From: DATAFF01 sp044870245
GTDB lineage: Bacteria; Pseudomonadota; Alphaproteobacteria; Rhizobiales; Aestuariivirgaceae
Direction of reading: 5' to 3'
NCBI GenBank assembly: GCA_044870245.1
Contig: JBIOYR010000094.1
Coordinates: 3,424-67,423 of the forward strand
Length of the DNA: 64,000 bases
A model generated the notes under the pieces. It had not been told where the DNA came from, did not search any database, and saw only the letters and a program-made list of their open reading frames with translations. The first letter of the stretch is position 1. Every line of letters begins with the position of its first letter. Shown in pieces: positions 17,083 through 25,188 of this stretch. The position numbers and the translations under genes are program-made.

Positions 17083-19188
17083 CTATCCTATCTCCGACTT
17101 GGTCGCGGCAACCTTCAGCCCGAAAGCATAGACGAAGGCCACCTCCTTCAGCCGGTCGAACCGGCCGGGCGAGCCGGCATGTCCTGCCTCCATCTTGGTG
17201 TCGAGCAGCAGCAGGTTGTGATCGGTCTTGGTTTCCCTCAGCCGCGCCACCCATTTGGCCGGCTCCCAATAGGTGACGCGCGGATCGGCAAGACCGGCCA
17301 CCGCCAATATATGGGGATAATCCTGGGCGCGGACATTGTCATAGGGCGAATAGGCGGCGATCGTATCGTAATCTGCCTTCGAGGCGATCGGATTGCCCCA
17401 TTCCGGCCACTCCGGCGGGGTCAGCGGCAGGGTGTCGTCGAGCATGGTGTTGAGGACGTCGACGAACGGCACCTCGGCAAGGATCGCCCGGAAGCATTCC
17501 GCCGCCAGATTGGCGGCGACGCCCATCAGCATGCCGCCGGCGCTGCCGCCTTGCGCGACGATGTTCCCGGGCGCGGTGATCCCCTCGGCCACCAGATGCC
17601 GCGCCACCGCGATGAAATCGGTGAAGGTGTTCATCTTCTGGCGCCGCTTGCCCTCGCGGTACCAGCGATAGCCCTTGTCCTTGCCGCCCCGGACATGGGC
17701 GATGGCATAGATGAAGCCGCGATCGAGCAGCGACAGGATGTTGGTGTTGAACGCCGCCGGCACCGTCATCCCATAGGAGCCATAGCCATAGAGCCATAGC
17801 GGCGCCCGGCCATCGAGCGGCGTGTCGCGGCGATGGACGAGCGAGACCGGCACGCTCTCGCCATCGGGAGCCGGCGCCATGATCCGGCGTGCCTCATAGG
17901 CAGCGGGGTCGTGTCCGGAAGGCACCTCCTGCACCTTGCGCAGCACCCGCTCGCGGCTCTCCATGTCGTAGTCGAACACCTCGCTCGGCGTCGTCGGCGA
18001 CGAATAGGTGAAGCGCAGCGTGGTGGTGGCGAATTCGTAGCCGTCGATCAGCCCGAGCGAGAAGGTCTCCTCCTCGAAATCGATCGCATGCTCGACGCCG
18101 TCGGACAGCCGCTGGACCACGATGCGCGGCAGGCCGTTGAGCCGCTCGAGGCGAACGAGATGGCCGGCAAACACGGTCGTCGCAAGAATGAGACGGTCCC
18201 GCTGATACGGCACCAGATCCTGCCAGCCCTCCCGACCGCTGGCGCTGTGCACCGGCGCCGTCACGATCTTGAAGTCCTCCGCCCCATCGGCGTTGGTGAG
18301 GATGTAAAACGTGCCTCGCGCTTCCTCGATCGCATATTCGACACCGGCTTCGCGCTTCGCCACCAGCCGCGGCGTGACCTCCGGTGCATCGGCCGGAATG
18401 ACCCGCACTTCCGAGGTCTCATGGTCGTGGCTGTCGATCAGGATGAACCGCCGCGATTGCGTCAGATCCACCCCGAGAAAGAATCCGGGATCGGTCTCCT
18501 CATAGACCAGCTCGTCTGCCTCGACCGGCCTGCCGAGGCGATGGCGATAGAGCCTGGAGGGGCGATGGTTCTCGTTGAGCATCACATAGAAGATGCGCCG
18601 GCTGTCGCCTGACCACACGATCCGCCCGCTCGTCCCCTCGATCCGGTCCTCGAGATCGACCCCGCTCGCAAGGTCGCGGATCCTGATGGTGTAGAGCTCG
18701 GAGCCGCGCTCGTCGAAGCTCCAGGCGAGATAGCGATGGTCCGGCGAATGATGGGCTCCGCCGAAGCGGAAGAACGGCCGCTCGCGCGCCTCGGCATTGC
18801 CGTCGATGAGGATTGTTTCCGCGCCACCTTCGCGCGGCGTGCGCGCCAGCACCGGCTGCTGGCCGCCGGCCACATATTTCGTCAGATAGGAATAGGGACC
18901 GTCGGGTGCCGGAACCGAGGAATCCTCCTCCTTGATCCGGCCCTTCATCTCGGCGAAGAGTTGCTCCTGCAGCTCCGCCGTATCGGCCATGATGGCCCTC
19001 GAATAGGCATTCTCCGCTTCGAGATGCGCCCGGATTTCGGGCGCGAGCTTCGCCGGGTCGCGCATCACCTCCTGCCAGTTGGCAGCGCGCAGCCAGGCAT
19101 ACGGGTCCTCGTGGCTGTAGCCATGGACCGTGGAGTAGACCGGCTTGCGGGGAGCTCGCGGTGGTGCGATTTTTGTCTGTATTTTCAT
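17083..19188 (-). CDS. S9A family peptidase (oligopeptidase B)
   Basis: A 701-aa serine oligopeptidase, expected to cut after basic residues in short peptides. N-terminal HGYSHEDPYAWLRAANWQEV is the typical entry to the propeller; EGTSGRIVWSGDSRRIFYVM lies within it; the hydrolase domain has GGSAGGMLMG with the nucleophile Ser, and EAGHAGSPGRFDRL with the His. No signal peptide, so cytosolic, unlike its paralogue at 8881-11079. The open frame continues about 1 kb upstream, antisense to the DedA gene; ATG 19188 is chosen because homology begins just after it. It precedes gcdH by 3 bp. Confidence 0.9.
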   Translation of the reverse strand: MKIQTKIAPPRAPRKPVYSTVHGYSHEDPYAWLRAANWQEVMRDPAKLAPEIRAHLEAENAYSRAIMADTAELQEQLFAEMKGRIKEEDSSVPAPDGPYSYLTKYVAGGQQPVLARTPREGGAETILIDGNAEARERPFFRFGGAHHSPDHRYLAWSFDERGSELYTIRIRDLASGVDLEDRIEGTSGRIVWSGDSRRIFYVMLNENHRPSRLYRHRLGRPVEADELVYEETDPGFFLGVDLTQSRRFILIDSHDHETSEVRVIPADAPEVTPRLVAKREAGVEYAIEEARGTFYILTNADGAEDFKIVTAPVHSASGREGWQDLVPYQRDRLILATTVFAGHLVRLERLNGLPRIVVQRLSDGVEHAIDFEEETFSLGLIDGYEFATTTLRFTYSSPTTPSEVFDYDMESRERVLRKVQEVPSGHDPAAYEARRIMAPAPDGESVPVSLVHRRDTPLDGRAPLWLYGYGSYGMTVPAAFNTNILSLLDRGFIYAIAHVRGGKDKGYRWYREGKRRQKMNTFTDFIAVARHLVAEGITAPGNIVAQGGSAGGMLMGVAANLAAECFRAILAEVPFVDVLNTMLDDTLPLTPPEWPEWGNPIASKADYDTIAAYSPYDNVRAQDYPHILAVAGLADPRVTYWEPAKWVARLRETKTDHNLLLLDTKMEAGHAGSPGRFDRLKEVAFVYAFGLKVAATKSEIG

Positions 19189-19242
19189 GGCTTTGTCGGG
19201 CTTCGGCGAGCGGTTGACAAAGGTTTGTGATGGCTGAGTAGC

Positions 19243-21363
19243 ATGTTCCTGCGCGAAAGCCGAGCATCGGTTTGGACTTCCAACGGTTCTGGTGTATCGC
19301 GGCAGAAGACAAAAAAGACAACGCCCCTCCTTCGCCGAGTCATCACCTTGACCGAACTCACCCAAGGCGCTCTCGATTACATCGGCAGCAACCCGACTCT
19401 CGGCGTGACGGCGGCCTTTCTCATCGCCATGGGCGAAGCGCTGCTGATCATCGGGCTTTTCGTCCCGAGCACCGCCACGCTCATCGCCATCGGCGGCCTG
19501 GTCGGTCTCGGCAAGCTGCCGTTCTGGCCGGTGTTCATCGCCACCTTTCTCGGCGCGGTTGCCGGTGACGCGATATCCTTCTGGGTCGGTTACATCTATC
19601 GCGATCGGCTGAAGGAGATCTGGCCGTTCTCGCACTATCGCGGTCTGTTCGAGGCTGGTCAGGCCTATTTCGCCAAGCATGGCGGCAAGAGCGTCGTCAT
19701 CGGCCGCTTCATTCCAGGTGTCAAGGCGGTCGTCCCGGGGATCGCCGGGATGATGGACATGGGGGTGGTCCGTTTCCAGATTCTCAATGTGCTCTCCGCC
19801 ATTGTCTGGGCGGCGGCGCACATACTGCCTGGCATCTCCGCCGGCCTCGCCTTGCAGTGGCTCGGCTCGATCAGCCGCCGCCTGGCGCTCGTCCTGCTCA
19901 TTCTCATTCTCGTCATGGTCGCGGTGGTGTGGCTTGCTCGCGCCGCTCTCAGGATCGGTCTCGCCTATCTGCCGGACGGCTTTGCCCTCGCCCTCCACCA
20001 GACGGGCCTGCGCGACACCCGTGTCGGCGTGTTCCTTCAGCGGCTGATCTCGCCGGGCGAGCAGGACTTCCGCCTCTTCGTCGTGCTCAATGTCGTGTTG
20101 GCCAGCGCCACAGCCGGCTGCGCCTGGCTGGTCCAGAACGTAGCCACGCGCGACTCGATTGCCGCCTTCGACCGCAACATCAGCCAGTTCCTGCAATCGA
20201 TCCGGACCATCTGGACCGATGATCTGATGGTTGCGGTGACGCTGATGAGCGGCTGGCCGGTGACCATCGCCATCACCATCGCGGGCGCCGCGGTGCTCGT
20301 CCTCGCCGAGCGCCGCCGCATCGCCCTCGGCCTCATCGCCGCCATGGCGGCGACGCTTGCCTTCGTGTTGATCCTGACGCTGATCGTTCCCTGGTCGCCG
20401 CCGCCCGCCAGCCGTGCCTTGATCGAGGGCGGTCTGTCGCGCTCACATGCCGCGCTCAGCGCCGCGCTCCTCGGGGTGATCGGTTTCATCATTCTGCGCG
20501 GCGTCGGTCCCGTCGCCGGGCGCGTGGTGGTGGCCATATGTGGCTGTCTGATCGCGCTGGTGGCGCTGTCGCGGATGTATCTCGCCGCCGAATGGCCCTC
20601 GGACGTCGCTGCCGGATTGCTGTTCGGTGCGGCGCTGACCGCAATCTTCGCCTTGGCTTTTCACGATGAGGAAGTGTCGTTCTCCACTGCCATGGCGCTG
20701 GCGGCTGCCGCGGCGGTCACCGGGCTCCTCGTCGGTTCATGGCAGCTGTCGCGCAGTTTCGCCGACGACCCGTTCTTCGCCAACCAGTATGTCTCGCGCA
20801 CCATCATCATGAGCACGTCCTGGCGGGATGGCGGCTGGTCTGCCTTGTCGCGGCGGCGCGTCGATCTTGCCGGCGAGGCGGAGGAGCCGATGCTGCTGCA
20901 GTGGCGCGGCGGTCTTCAATCACTGCGGCAGGCGCTCGAGGCCCGCGGCTGGAAGGCGGCCCCCGCCTGGTCGATCGATGCCCTGAACGGTTTTGCCTTC
21001 CCCGAGACCCCTGCCACCGACCTGCCGGCGGCGCCGAAGTTCCATGACGGGCGGCGCGAGGTCTTCACGGCGCTCTATCCGCTGGATGACGGCCAGAGCC
21101 GCCTCGTTCTGCGGGTGTGGCCCGAGAATGTCCGAGATCCGACGGGTCGGTCCGAGAACTTCTATGTTGGTGCCGTGGTCCGCGAGCGGGTGGAGCACCC
21201 CTTCCACCAGCTGTCGATTCCGCTCAGGGCTGGCAGCCGCCATTGCGACGCCGTGCCGTTGCTCGCTGACCTGCCGCAAACGAGCGTCGTCGGCGATGTC
21301 CAGCAGGGCTCGGCCGGCGCCTGCGGCGGCCAGACGGTCCTTGCCGGGGAGGGGGTGCAATAG
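19243..21363 (+). CDS. DedA - PAP2 - LssY triple-domain membrane protein, PAP2 site degenerate
   Basis: A 706-aa membrane protein. Residues about 36-230: DedA/SNARE-associated domain (MGEALLIIGLFVPSTATL, GDAISFWVGY, GRFIPGVKAVVPGIAGM). Residues about 270-480: PAP2-type helices, with LSRSHAALSA where PSGH is usual and SRMYLAAEWPSDVAAGLL where SRxYxxxHxxxD is usual; Glu450 (GAA at 20590-20592) replaces the nucleophilic His. Residues about 490-700: LssY C-terminal domain (PMLLQWRGGLQSLRQALEA, FYVGAVV). Fusions of this type may handle lipid phosphates; this one probably lacks phosphatase activity. The first 35 residues are unlike the family; TTG 19348 may be the real start. Confidence 0.82.
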   Translation: MFLRESRASVWTSNGSGVSRQKTKKTTPLLRRVITLTELTQGALDYIGSNPTLGVTAAFLIAMGEALLIIGLFVPSTATLIAIGGLVGLGKLPFWPVFIATFLGAVAGDAISFWVGYIYRDRLKEIWPFSHYRGLFEAGQAYFAKHGGKSVVIGRFIPGVKAVVPGIAGMMDMGVVRFQILNVLSAIVWAAAHILPGISAGLALQWLGSISRRLALVLLILILVMVAVVWLARAALRIGLAYLPDGFALALHQTGLRDTRVGVFLQRLISPGEQDFRLFVVLNVVLASATAGCAWLVQNVATRDSIAAFDRNISQFLQSIRTIWTDDLMVAVTLMSGWPVTIAITIAGAAVLVLAERRRIALGLIAAMAATLAFVLILTLIVPWSPPPASRALIEGGLSRSHAALSAALLGVIGFIILRGVGPVAGRVVVAICGCLIALVALSRMYLAAEWPSDVAAGLLFGAALTAIFALAFHDEEVSFSTAMALAAAAAVTGLLVGSWQLSRSFADDPFFANQYVSRTIIMSTSWRDGGWSALSRRRVDLAGEAEEPMLLQWRGGLQSLRQALEARGWKAAPAWSIDALNGFAFPETPATDLPAAPKFHDGRREVFTALYPLDDGQSRLVLRVWPENVRDPTGRSENFYVGAVVRERVEHPFHQLSIPLRAGSRHCDAVPLLADLPQTSVVGDVQQGSAGACGGQTVLAGEGVQ

Positions 21364-21371
21364 GTGGTGCG

Positions 21372-21758
21372 CTAGTGCCGCCGCTGAGCAGGCTGCTCGA
21401 TCCGATAGTGCTGACCGCGTAGCTTCTTGTCCTTCTTGCGTTTTTTCTCGGGCTTGTCGGCCAGGAGCTCCTGGGCGGCCGAGGTGAGGTCGTGGGCGCC
21501 CGACGCTGCCTTGTCCCCGATGATCTCGCCAAGCGCGGTGCCGCTGTCCTTCACGTTTTGCCCCGCCTCGACCATCGCCTGGCGCGCCTTCGGGCTTGCC
21601 ATCAGCGCCGTGCCGGCAGCCACCAGCGCTTGGGCCAGAAGCTCGAGGCCGCCGGTTTTTCTGAGATGTTTCGCAAAACGCTTGCCGGAGCGCCGCAGCG
21701 GCCCTGGGACCTTGATGCCTGCCAAGCGCTTGGGGAGTTTCAGTTTCTGCTTCGCCAT
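21372..21758 (-). CDS. Small basic protein of unknown function
   Basis: A 128-aa protein, very basic at both ends (KQKLKLPKRLAG at the start; KPEKKRKKDKKLRGQHY near the end), with an Ala-rich helical middle (LLAQALVAAGTALMASPKAR). I do not recognise the family. Start ATG 21758 has GAGGTGG 4-5 nt upstream, which supports expression, and the codon pattern fits the genome. It ends 8 bp from the convergent end of the DedA fusion gene. A nucleic-acid-binding or histone-like role is conceivable from the charge only. Confidence 0.6.
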   Translation of the reverse strand: MAKQKLKLPKRLAGIKVPGPLRRSGKRFAKHLRKTGGLELLAQALVAAGTALMASPKARQAMVEAGQNVKDSGTALGEIIGDKAASGAHDLTSAAQELLADKPEKKRKKDKKLRGQHYRIEQPAQRRH

Positions 21759-21834
21759 TGACCACCTCGTTCGGCTAACATGGCGCAATGCTCGAGCATC
21801 GAGCCGAGTTCCGCCAGCAGGGATGAGCAGTCCG

Positions 21835-22740
21835 ATGCGAATACTTGTCACGGGTGCCAAAGGACAGGTGGCGGCCGCGCTGCTCAAGGCAGGGGCGCGG
21901 CGCGACGGCATCAATGTCACCGTGCTCGGCCGGCCCGATCTGGATTTTGAGCGGCCGAGCCGGGCGGCGATCGCCAGAGAGGCGCCGGACGTCGTGGTCA
22001 ACGCTGCCGCCTACACGGCCGTCGATCGGGCCGAAAGTGAAGAGGAGCGCGCCCACAGCATCAATGCCGAGCGCGCCGAGGCGATTGCCGCGGCCGCTGC
22101 GGCTCTCGAGCTCCCGATAATCCAGATGTCGACCGACTACGTTTTTTCCGGCGACAAGGATGGCGCCTACACCGAGCAGGATGCTCCGAGCCCGCTCAAC
22201 GCCTTCGGCCGCTCCAAGCTGGCCGGCGAGCAGCGCGTTGCCGCCGCCAATCCCCGTCACGTCATCCTTCGCACATCCTGGATCTATGGCGAGGCTGGGC
22301 GGAACTTCGCCGCACGCATGCTCGAATTGGCGAAGGCAGAGGACGAGATCCGCGTCGTCGACGACCAATTTGGCGCGCCCACCCTTGCCGATGACATTGC
22401 CGACGGCATTCTCCAGGTTGCTGCCAACCTGCTGGAGGCTCCCGGCGAACCGCGCCTCTACGGCGTGTTTCACATGACCGCCGATGGCAGGACAAGCTGG
22501 TACGGCTTTGCCCAGGCGATCTTCGCGGCAAGCGACAAGCTTGGCGGACCGGTTGCCAGCCTGCGCCCGATCCGCAGCGTCGAATATCCGACCATCGCCG
22601 AGCGCCCACGCAATTCATGTCTCGACTGCAGCCTGCTTGCCAAGGTCCACGGCATTGCCCTGAAGCCGTGGGAGAAGGGAATCGAGCCGACGGTTGCCGG
22701 TCTCCTCGATCGCTTCGTGCCGAAAGAGGGAGAGGCATGA
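21835..22740 (+). CDS. rmlD: dTDP-4-dehydrorhamnose reductase family protein
   Basis: A 301-aa SDR-extended enzyme of the RmlD family, which makes dTDP-L-rhamnose with NAD(P)H. MRILVTGAKGQV is the cofactor loop; VVNAAAYTAVDRAESEEE is the hallmark RmlD segment; MSTDYVFSGDKDGAYTE carries the Thr/Asp-Tyr active site, and GRSKLAGEQ the Lys of YxxxK (Phe-Gly-Arg-Ser-Lys form, usual for RmlD). RTSWIYG and the C-terminal GIEPTV follow. No rmlA, B or C is nearby, so its role in rhamnose synthesis is inferred. I start at ATG 21835; an ATG 12 bp earlier is possible. The TGA overlaps the next start. Confidence 0.85.
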   Translation: MRILVTGAKGQVAAALLKAGARRDGINVTVLGRPDLDFERPSRAAIAREAPDVVVNAAAYTAVDRAESEEERAHSINAERAEAIAAAAAALELPIIQMSTDYVFSGDKDGAYTEQDAPSPLNAFGRSKLAGEQRVAAANPRHVILRTSWIYGEAGRNFAARMLELAKAEDEIRVVDDQFGAPTLADDIADGILQVAANLLEAPGEPRLYGVFHMTADGRTSWYGFAQAIFAASDKLGGPVASLRPIRSVEYPTIAERPRNSCLDCSLLAKVHGIALKPWEKGIEPTVAGLLDRFVPKEGEA

Positions 22741-23936
22741 CCGATTTCGATCTGGTGCTCGCCGGCGGCCGGGTCGTCGATCCTTCGCAAGCGATCGATT
22801 CCGTCCTCGACATCGGCTTTGCCGCCGGCAAGGTGTCGGAGATCGGCGAGGGACTGGCCAGCCGGGCCGCGACCGTGCGCAATGTCCGAGGGCTCATCGT
22901 CACGCCGGGGCTCATCGATCTCCACACCCATGTCTATTGGGGCGGCACCTCCCTCGGCATCGACGCCGAGATGTTCTGCCGCAAGAGCGCCGTCACCACC
23001 TGCGTCGACACGGGCTCGGCAGGTCCCGGCAATTTCGCCGGCTTCAGGACCCATGTGATCGAGCGCTCGCGGGTGCGGATCCTCCCTTACCTGCATATTT
23101 CCCATGCCGGCATATTCGGCTTCTCGCGCGAGGTCCAGTTTGGCGAGAGCGAGTCGATCCGCCTCATGGATCCGCGCGGCGCCGTTCGCGTGGTCGAGCA
23201 ACATCGCGATTGCATCGTCGGCATCAAGGTGCGTGTCGGCAAGCATGCCTCCGGAACCATGGGCATCCTGCCGCTCGAGGCCGCTTTGGAGGTCGCCGAG
23301 CAAACCGGGTTGCCGCTGATGGCGCATATCGACGAGCCGCCGCCCACCTATGCCGAGGTGGTCGATCGGCTGCGCCCGGGCGACGTGTTGACCCATGCCT
23401 TTCGACCCTTTCCCAACGCGCCCTGCACGGCCGATGGCAGCGTTCGGGCAGCGGTGCTGAGGGGACGCGAACGTGGCGTCCTCTTCGATATCGGCCACGG
23501 CATGGGATCCTTCGCATTCAAGACGGCGCGTACCATGCTGGCGAATGATTTCTATCCGGACAGCATTTCTTCCGATGTCCACGCCCTGTGCATCGATGGT
23601 CCGGCCCATGACCTCGTCACCACCATGTCGAAGTTCCTCTGCCTCGGCATGGACTTCGCAGCGATCGTCAAGGCCACGACCACTGTTCCGGCCCGCGCCG
23701 TTCGCCGCCCGGAGCTCGGCACGCTGAAGGCGGGTGCTCCCGGCGATGCGAGCGTGCTTGCGATTGACCGTGGCCGCTTCGACTATCTCGACGTCGACGG
23801 CGAGAGGATGATCGGGGATCAGCGGATAACAGCTCGCGGTGCCGTGGTGTCGGGAACCTGGTGGGATCCTCTGCAGGAAGGCGGCAATTCGGGGGGACAG
23901 GTCGAGGATGGAAGATCTTCTGCACTGGCTTCATGA
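22737..23936 (+). CDS. Amidohydrolase/deacetylase family metallohydrolase
   Basis: A 399-aa amidohydrolase-superfamily enzyme with a TIM barrel and dihydroorotase-like metal site: LHTHVYWGG (HxH), a Lys in GIKVRVGKHASG that can be carbamylated, MAHIDEPP, THAFRPFPNA and SSDVHALCIDG with the last Asp. The set matches the cog3964 group, whose characterised members act as acyl-mandelate esterases or similar; the natural substrate is unknown. N-terminal FDLVLAGGRVVDPSQAIDSV is the small beta-domain that closes on itself in the C-terminus. The start overlaps the rmlD stop (ATGA), and the 3' end overlaps the DUF4239 gene by 29 bp. Confidence 0.85.
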   Translation: MTDFDLVLAGGRVVDPSQAIDSVLDIGFAAGKVSEIGEGLASRAATVRNVRGLIVTPGLIDLHTHVYWGGTSLGIDAEMFCRKSAVTTCVDTGSAGPGNFAGFRTHVIERSRVRILPYLHISHAGIFGFSREVQFGESESIRLMDPRGAVRVVEQHRDCIVGIKVRVGKHASGTMGILPLEAALEVAEQTGLPLMAHIDEPPPTYAEVVDRLRPGDVLTHAFRPFPNAPCTADGSVRAAVLRGRERGVLFDIGHGMGSFAFKTARTMLANDFYPDSISSDVHALCIDGPAHDLVTTMSKFLCLGMDFAAIVKATTTVPARAVRRPELGTLKAGAPGDASVLAIDRGRFDYLDVDGERMIGDQRITARGAVVSGTWWDPLQEGGNSGGQVEDGRSSALAS

Positions 23937-24705
23937 GCAGCCGCTCATCCTGAGCTTCCTGCTTGTGGTGTCGGCTTTCGTCGTCCCGACGCTGCTCGGC
24001 ACCCATCTGGTCCAGCCCTATTTCGCCAAGACGCTGCGCAAGGAGCGCGAGGCCAATACCATTGCCGGCGTGGCGCTCAGCACCATCTCGCTCTTCTACG
24101 CGGTGCTGCTAGGCCTTCTCTCGCTGGCGGTCTACCAGAACTACACCTATGCCGACCAGACCACCGAGCTCGAGGCGGCAAGCATCATCGCCCTTGGCCG
24201 CAATGCTCACATGTATCCGGCACCTGTCCGCGATCAGGTCAGATCGATCCTGATCAGATACCTCGATGAGGAGACCGGCCCGGGCTGGGCGATGCAGAAG
24301 GCCGGCAAGGCCTCGCCGGAGGGTGCAAGCCTGGTCGACGAGCTCGGGCATCTCCTGCAGGGCTTCAACCCCGGAACGACCGGCGAGCAGGCGCTGCACG
24401 ACAACACGCTGCGCCTGTTCAGCGATTTCGTCGATCGTCGCCAGCAGCGCATCGATGCCAGCGAGACCAGCATTCCGGGCATTCTGTGGTTCGTCGTCCT
24501 GACCGGGGCGGCGGTCAACGCCGTCACCCTGTGGCTGTTCGACCTCGATCGTCAGACCCATCTGGTCATCGGCAGCTGCCTGTCGCTCTTCATCGGCATC
24601 ATCGTCTATATGCTCGCCATGCTCGACCAGCCCTTCAGCGGCGATTTGGGACTGCTGCCGGACAGCCTGGTCTCGGCGCGCCAGCAGCTTCCGGCGGACC
24701 AGTGA
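23908..24705 (+). CDS. DUF4239 (bestrophin-like) membrane protein
   Basis: A 265-aa inner-membrane protein with the layout of DUF4239: two helices at the N-terminus (LILSFLLVVSAFVVPTLLG; GVALSTISLFYAVLLGLLSLA), a long soluble helical stretch (EAASIIALGRNAHMYPAPVR to RRQQRIDASE), then helices at residues about 190-245 (ILWFVVLTGAAVNAVTLWLF, LVIGSCLSLFIGIIVYMLAM) and FSGDLGLLPDSL, the conserved end. Function is not established. ATG 23908 is behind GTCGAGG and inside the amidohydrolase end, so the three genes rmlD, amidohydrolase and this one are one transcription unit. Confidence 0.82.
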   Translation: MEDLLHWLHEQPLILSFLLVVSAFVVPTLLGTHLVQPYFAKTLRKEREANTIAGVALSTISLFYAVLLGLLSLAVYQNYTYADQTTELEAASIIALGRNAHMYPAPVRDQVRSILIRYLDEETGPGWAMQKAGKASPEGASLVDELGHLLQGFNPGTTGEQALHDNTLRLFSDFVDRRQQRIDASETSIPGILWFVVLTGAAVNAVTLWLFDLDRQTHLVIGSCLSLFIGIIVYMLAMLDQPFSGDLGLLPDSLVSARQQLPADQ

Positions 24706-24724
24706 CGGGAAGAGGGCGTGCTTC

Positions 24725-25054
24725 CTATCGTCTGCCAACCTCCTCCAGCCGCAGTCGGTCGATCAGCTCCGAGCGCAGCCTCTCGGCCTCGTCGCGTCGT
24801 TCGGCTGCCCGCTCGGCGGTGCTCCGGTTGGTCCCGAATCCGACGATGCCGGCGATCACCATGGTGATGGCGAAGATCATCGCCAGGGGAGTGAACCGCT
24901 CGAGCCCCGTCGCAAGCGCAGCCAGCCACAGCCCGCCCAACGCGATCATCACCTTCGAGATGATGATGAATTTGCGACACCACTCGATCGTCCGCGCTGC
25001 CGCTTCGATCTCGGCCTCGAGGCGCTCGATCGGTTGTTCGTCACTGGGCTCCAC
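24725..25054 (-). CDS. Small two-helix membrane protein of unknown function
   Basis: A 109-aa protein with two membrane helices (VMIALGGLWLAALATGL and LAMIFAITMVIAGIVGFG) flanked by charged helices, the last very rich in Arg and Glu (ERAAERRDEAERLRSELIDR), suggesting a coiled coil in the cytosol. The start is GTG 25054. It is convergent with the DUF4239 gene and divergent from the secretin gene. I do not recognise it beyond this; composition and helix pattern suggest it is a real gene. Confidence 0.6.
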   Translation of the reverse strand: MEPSDEQPIERLEAEIEAAARTIEWCRKFIIISKVMIALGGLWLAALATGLERFTPLAMIFAITMVIAGIVGFGTNRSTAERAAERRDEAERLRSELIDRLRLEEVGRR

Positions 25055-25122
25055 ATTGCAAAATTGCCCGAGCGGCCTGCCTTAGGTCCAGTGGCGAAAC
25101 AGCTTGGGGAAACTGCCGGCGC

Positions 25123-25140
25123 TGTTACAAAAGCGTAACA
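25123..25140. promoter_or_regulatory. Inverted repeat upstream of the secretin gene
   Basis: TGTTAC-AAAAGC-GTAACA is a perfect 6-bp palindrome with a 6-bp spacer, 48 bp before the secretin ATG and 68 bp before the divergent small membrane protein. It sits in the right place for an operator, but no regulator gene is adjacent. Confidence 0.3.
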
Positions 25141-25188
25141 TTAAGGTTGCATTTGCCAGCGCAGTGGACAATCTTAGAGAGCGGGACC

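Noticed and set aside
19189..20196. N-terminal extension of the second S9 peptidase by more than 300 residues
   Set aside because: The extension is antisense to the DedA fusion, has shadow composition and lies before the point where peptidase homology starts.
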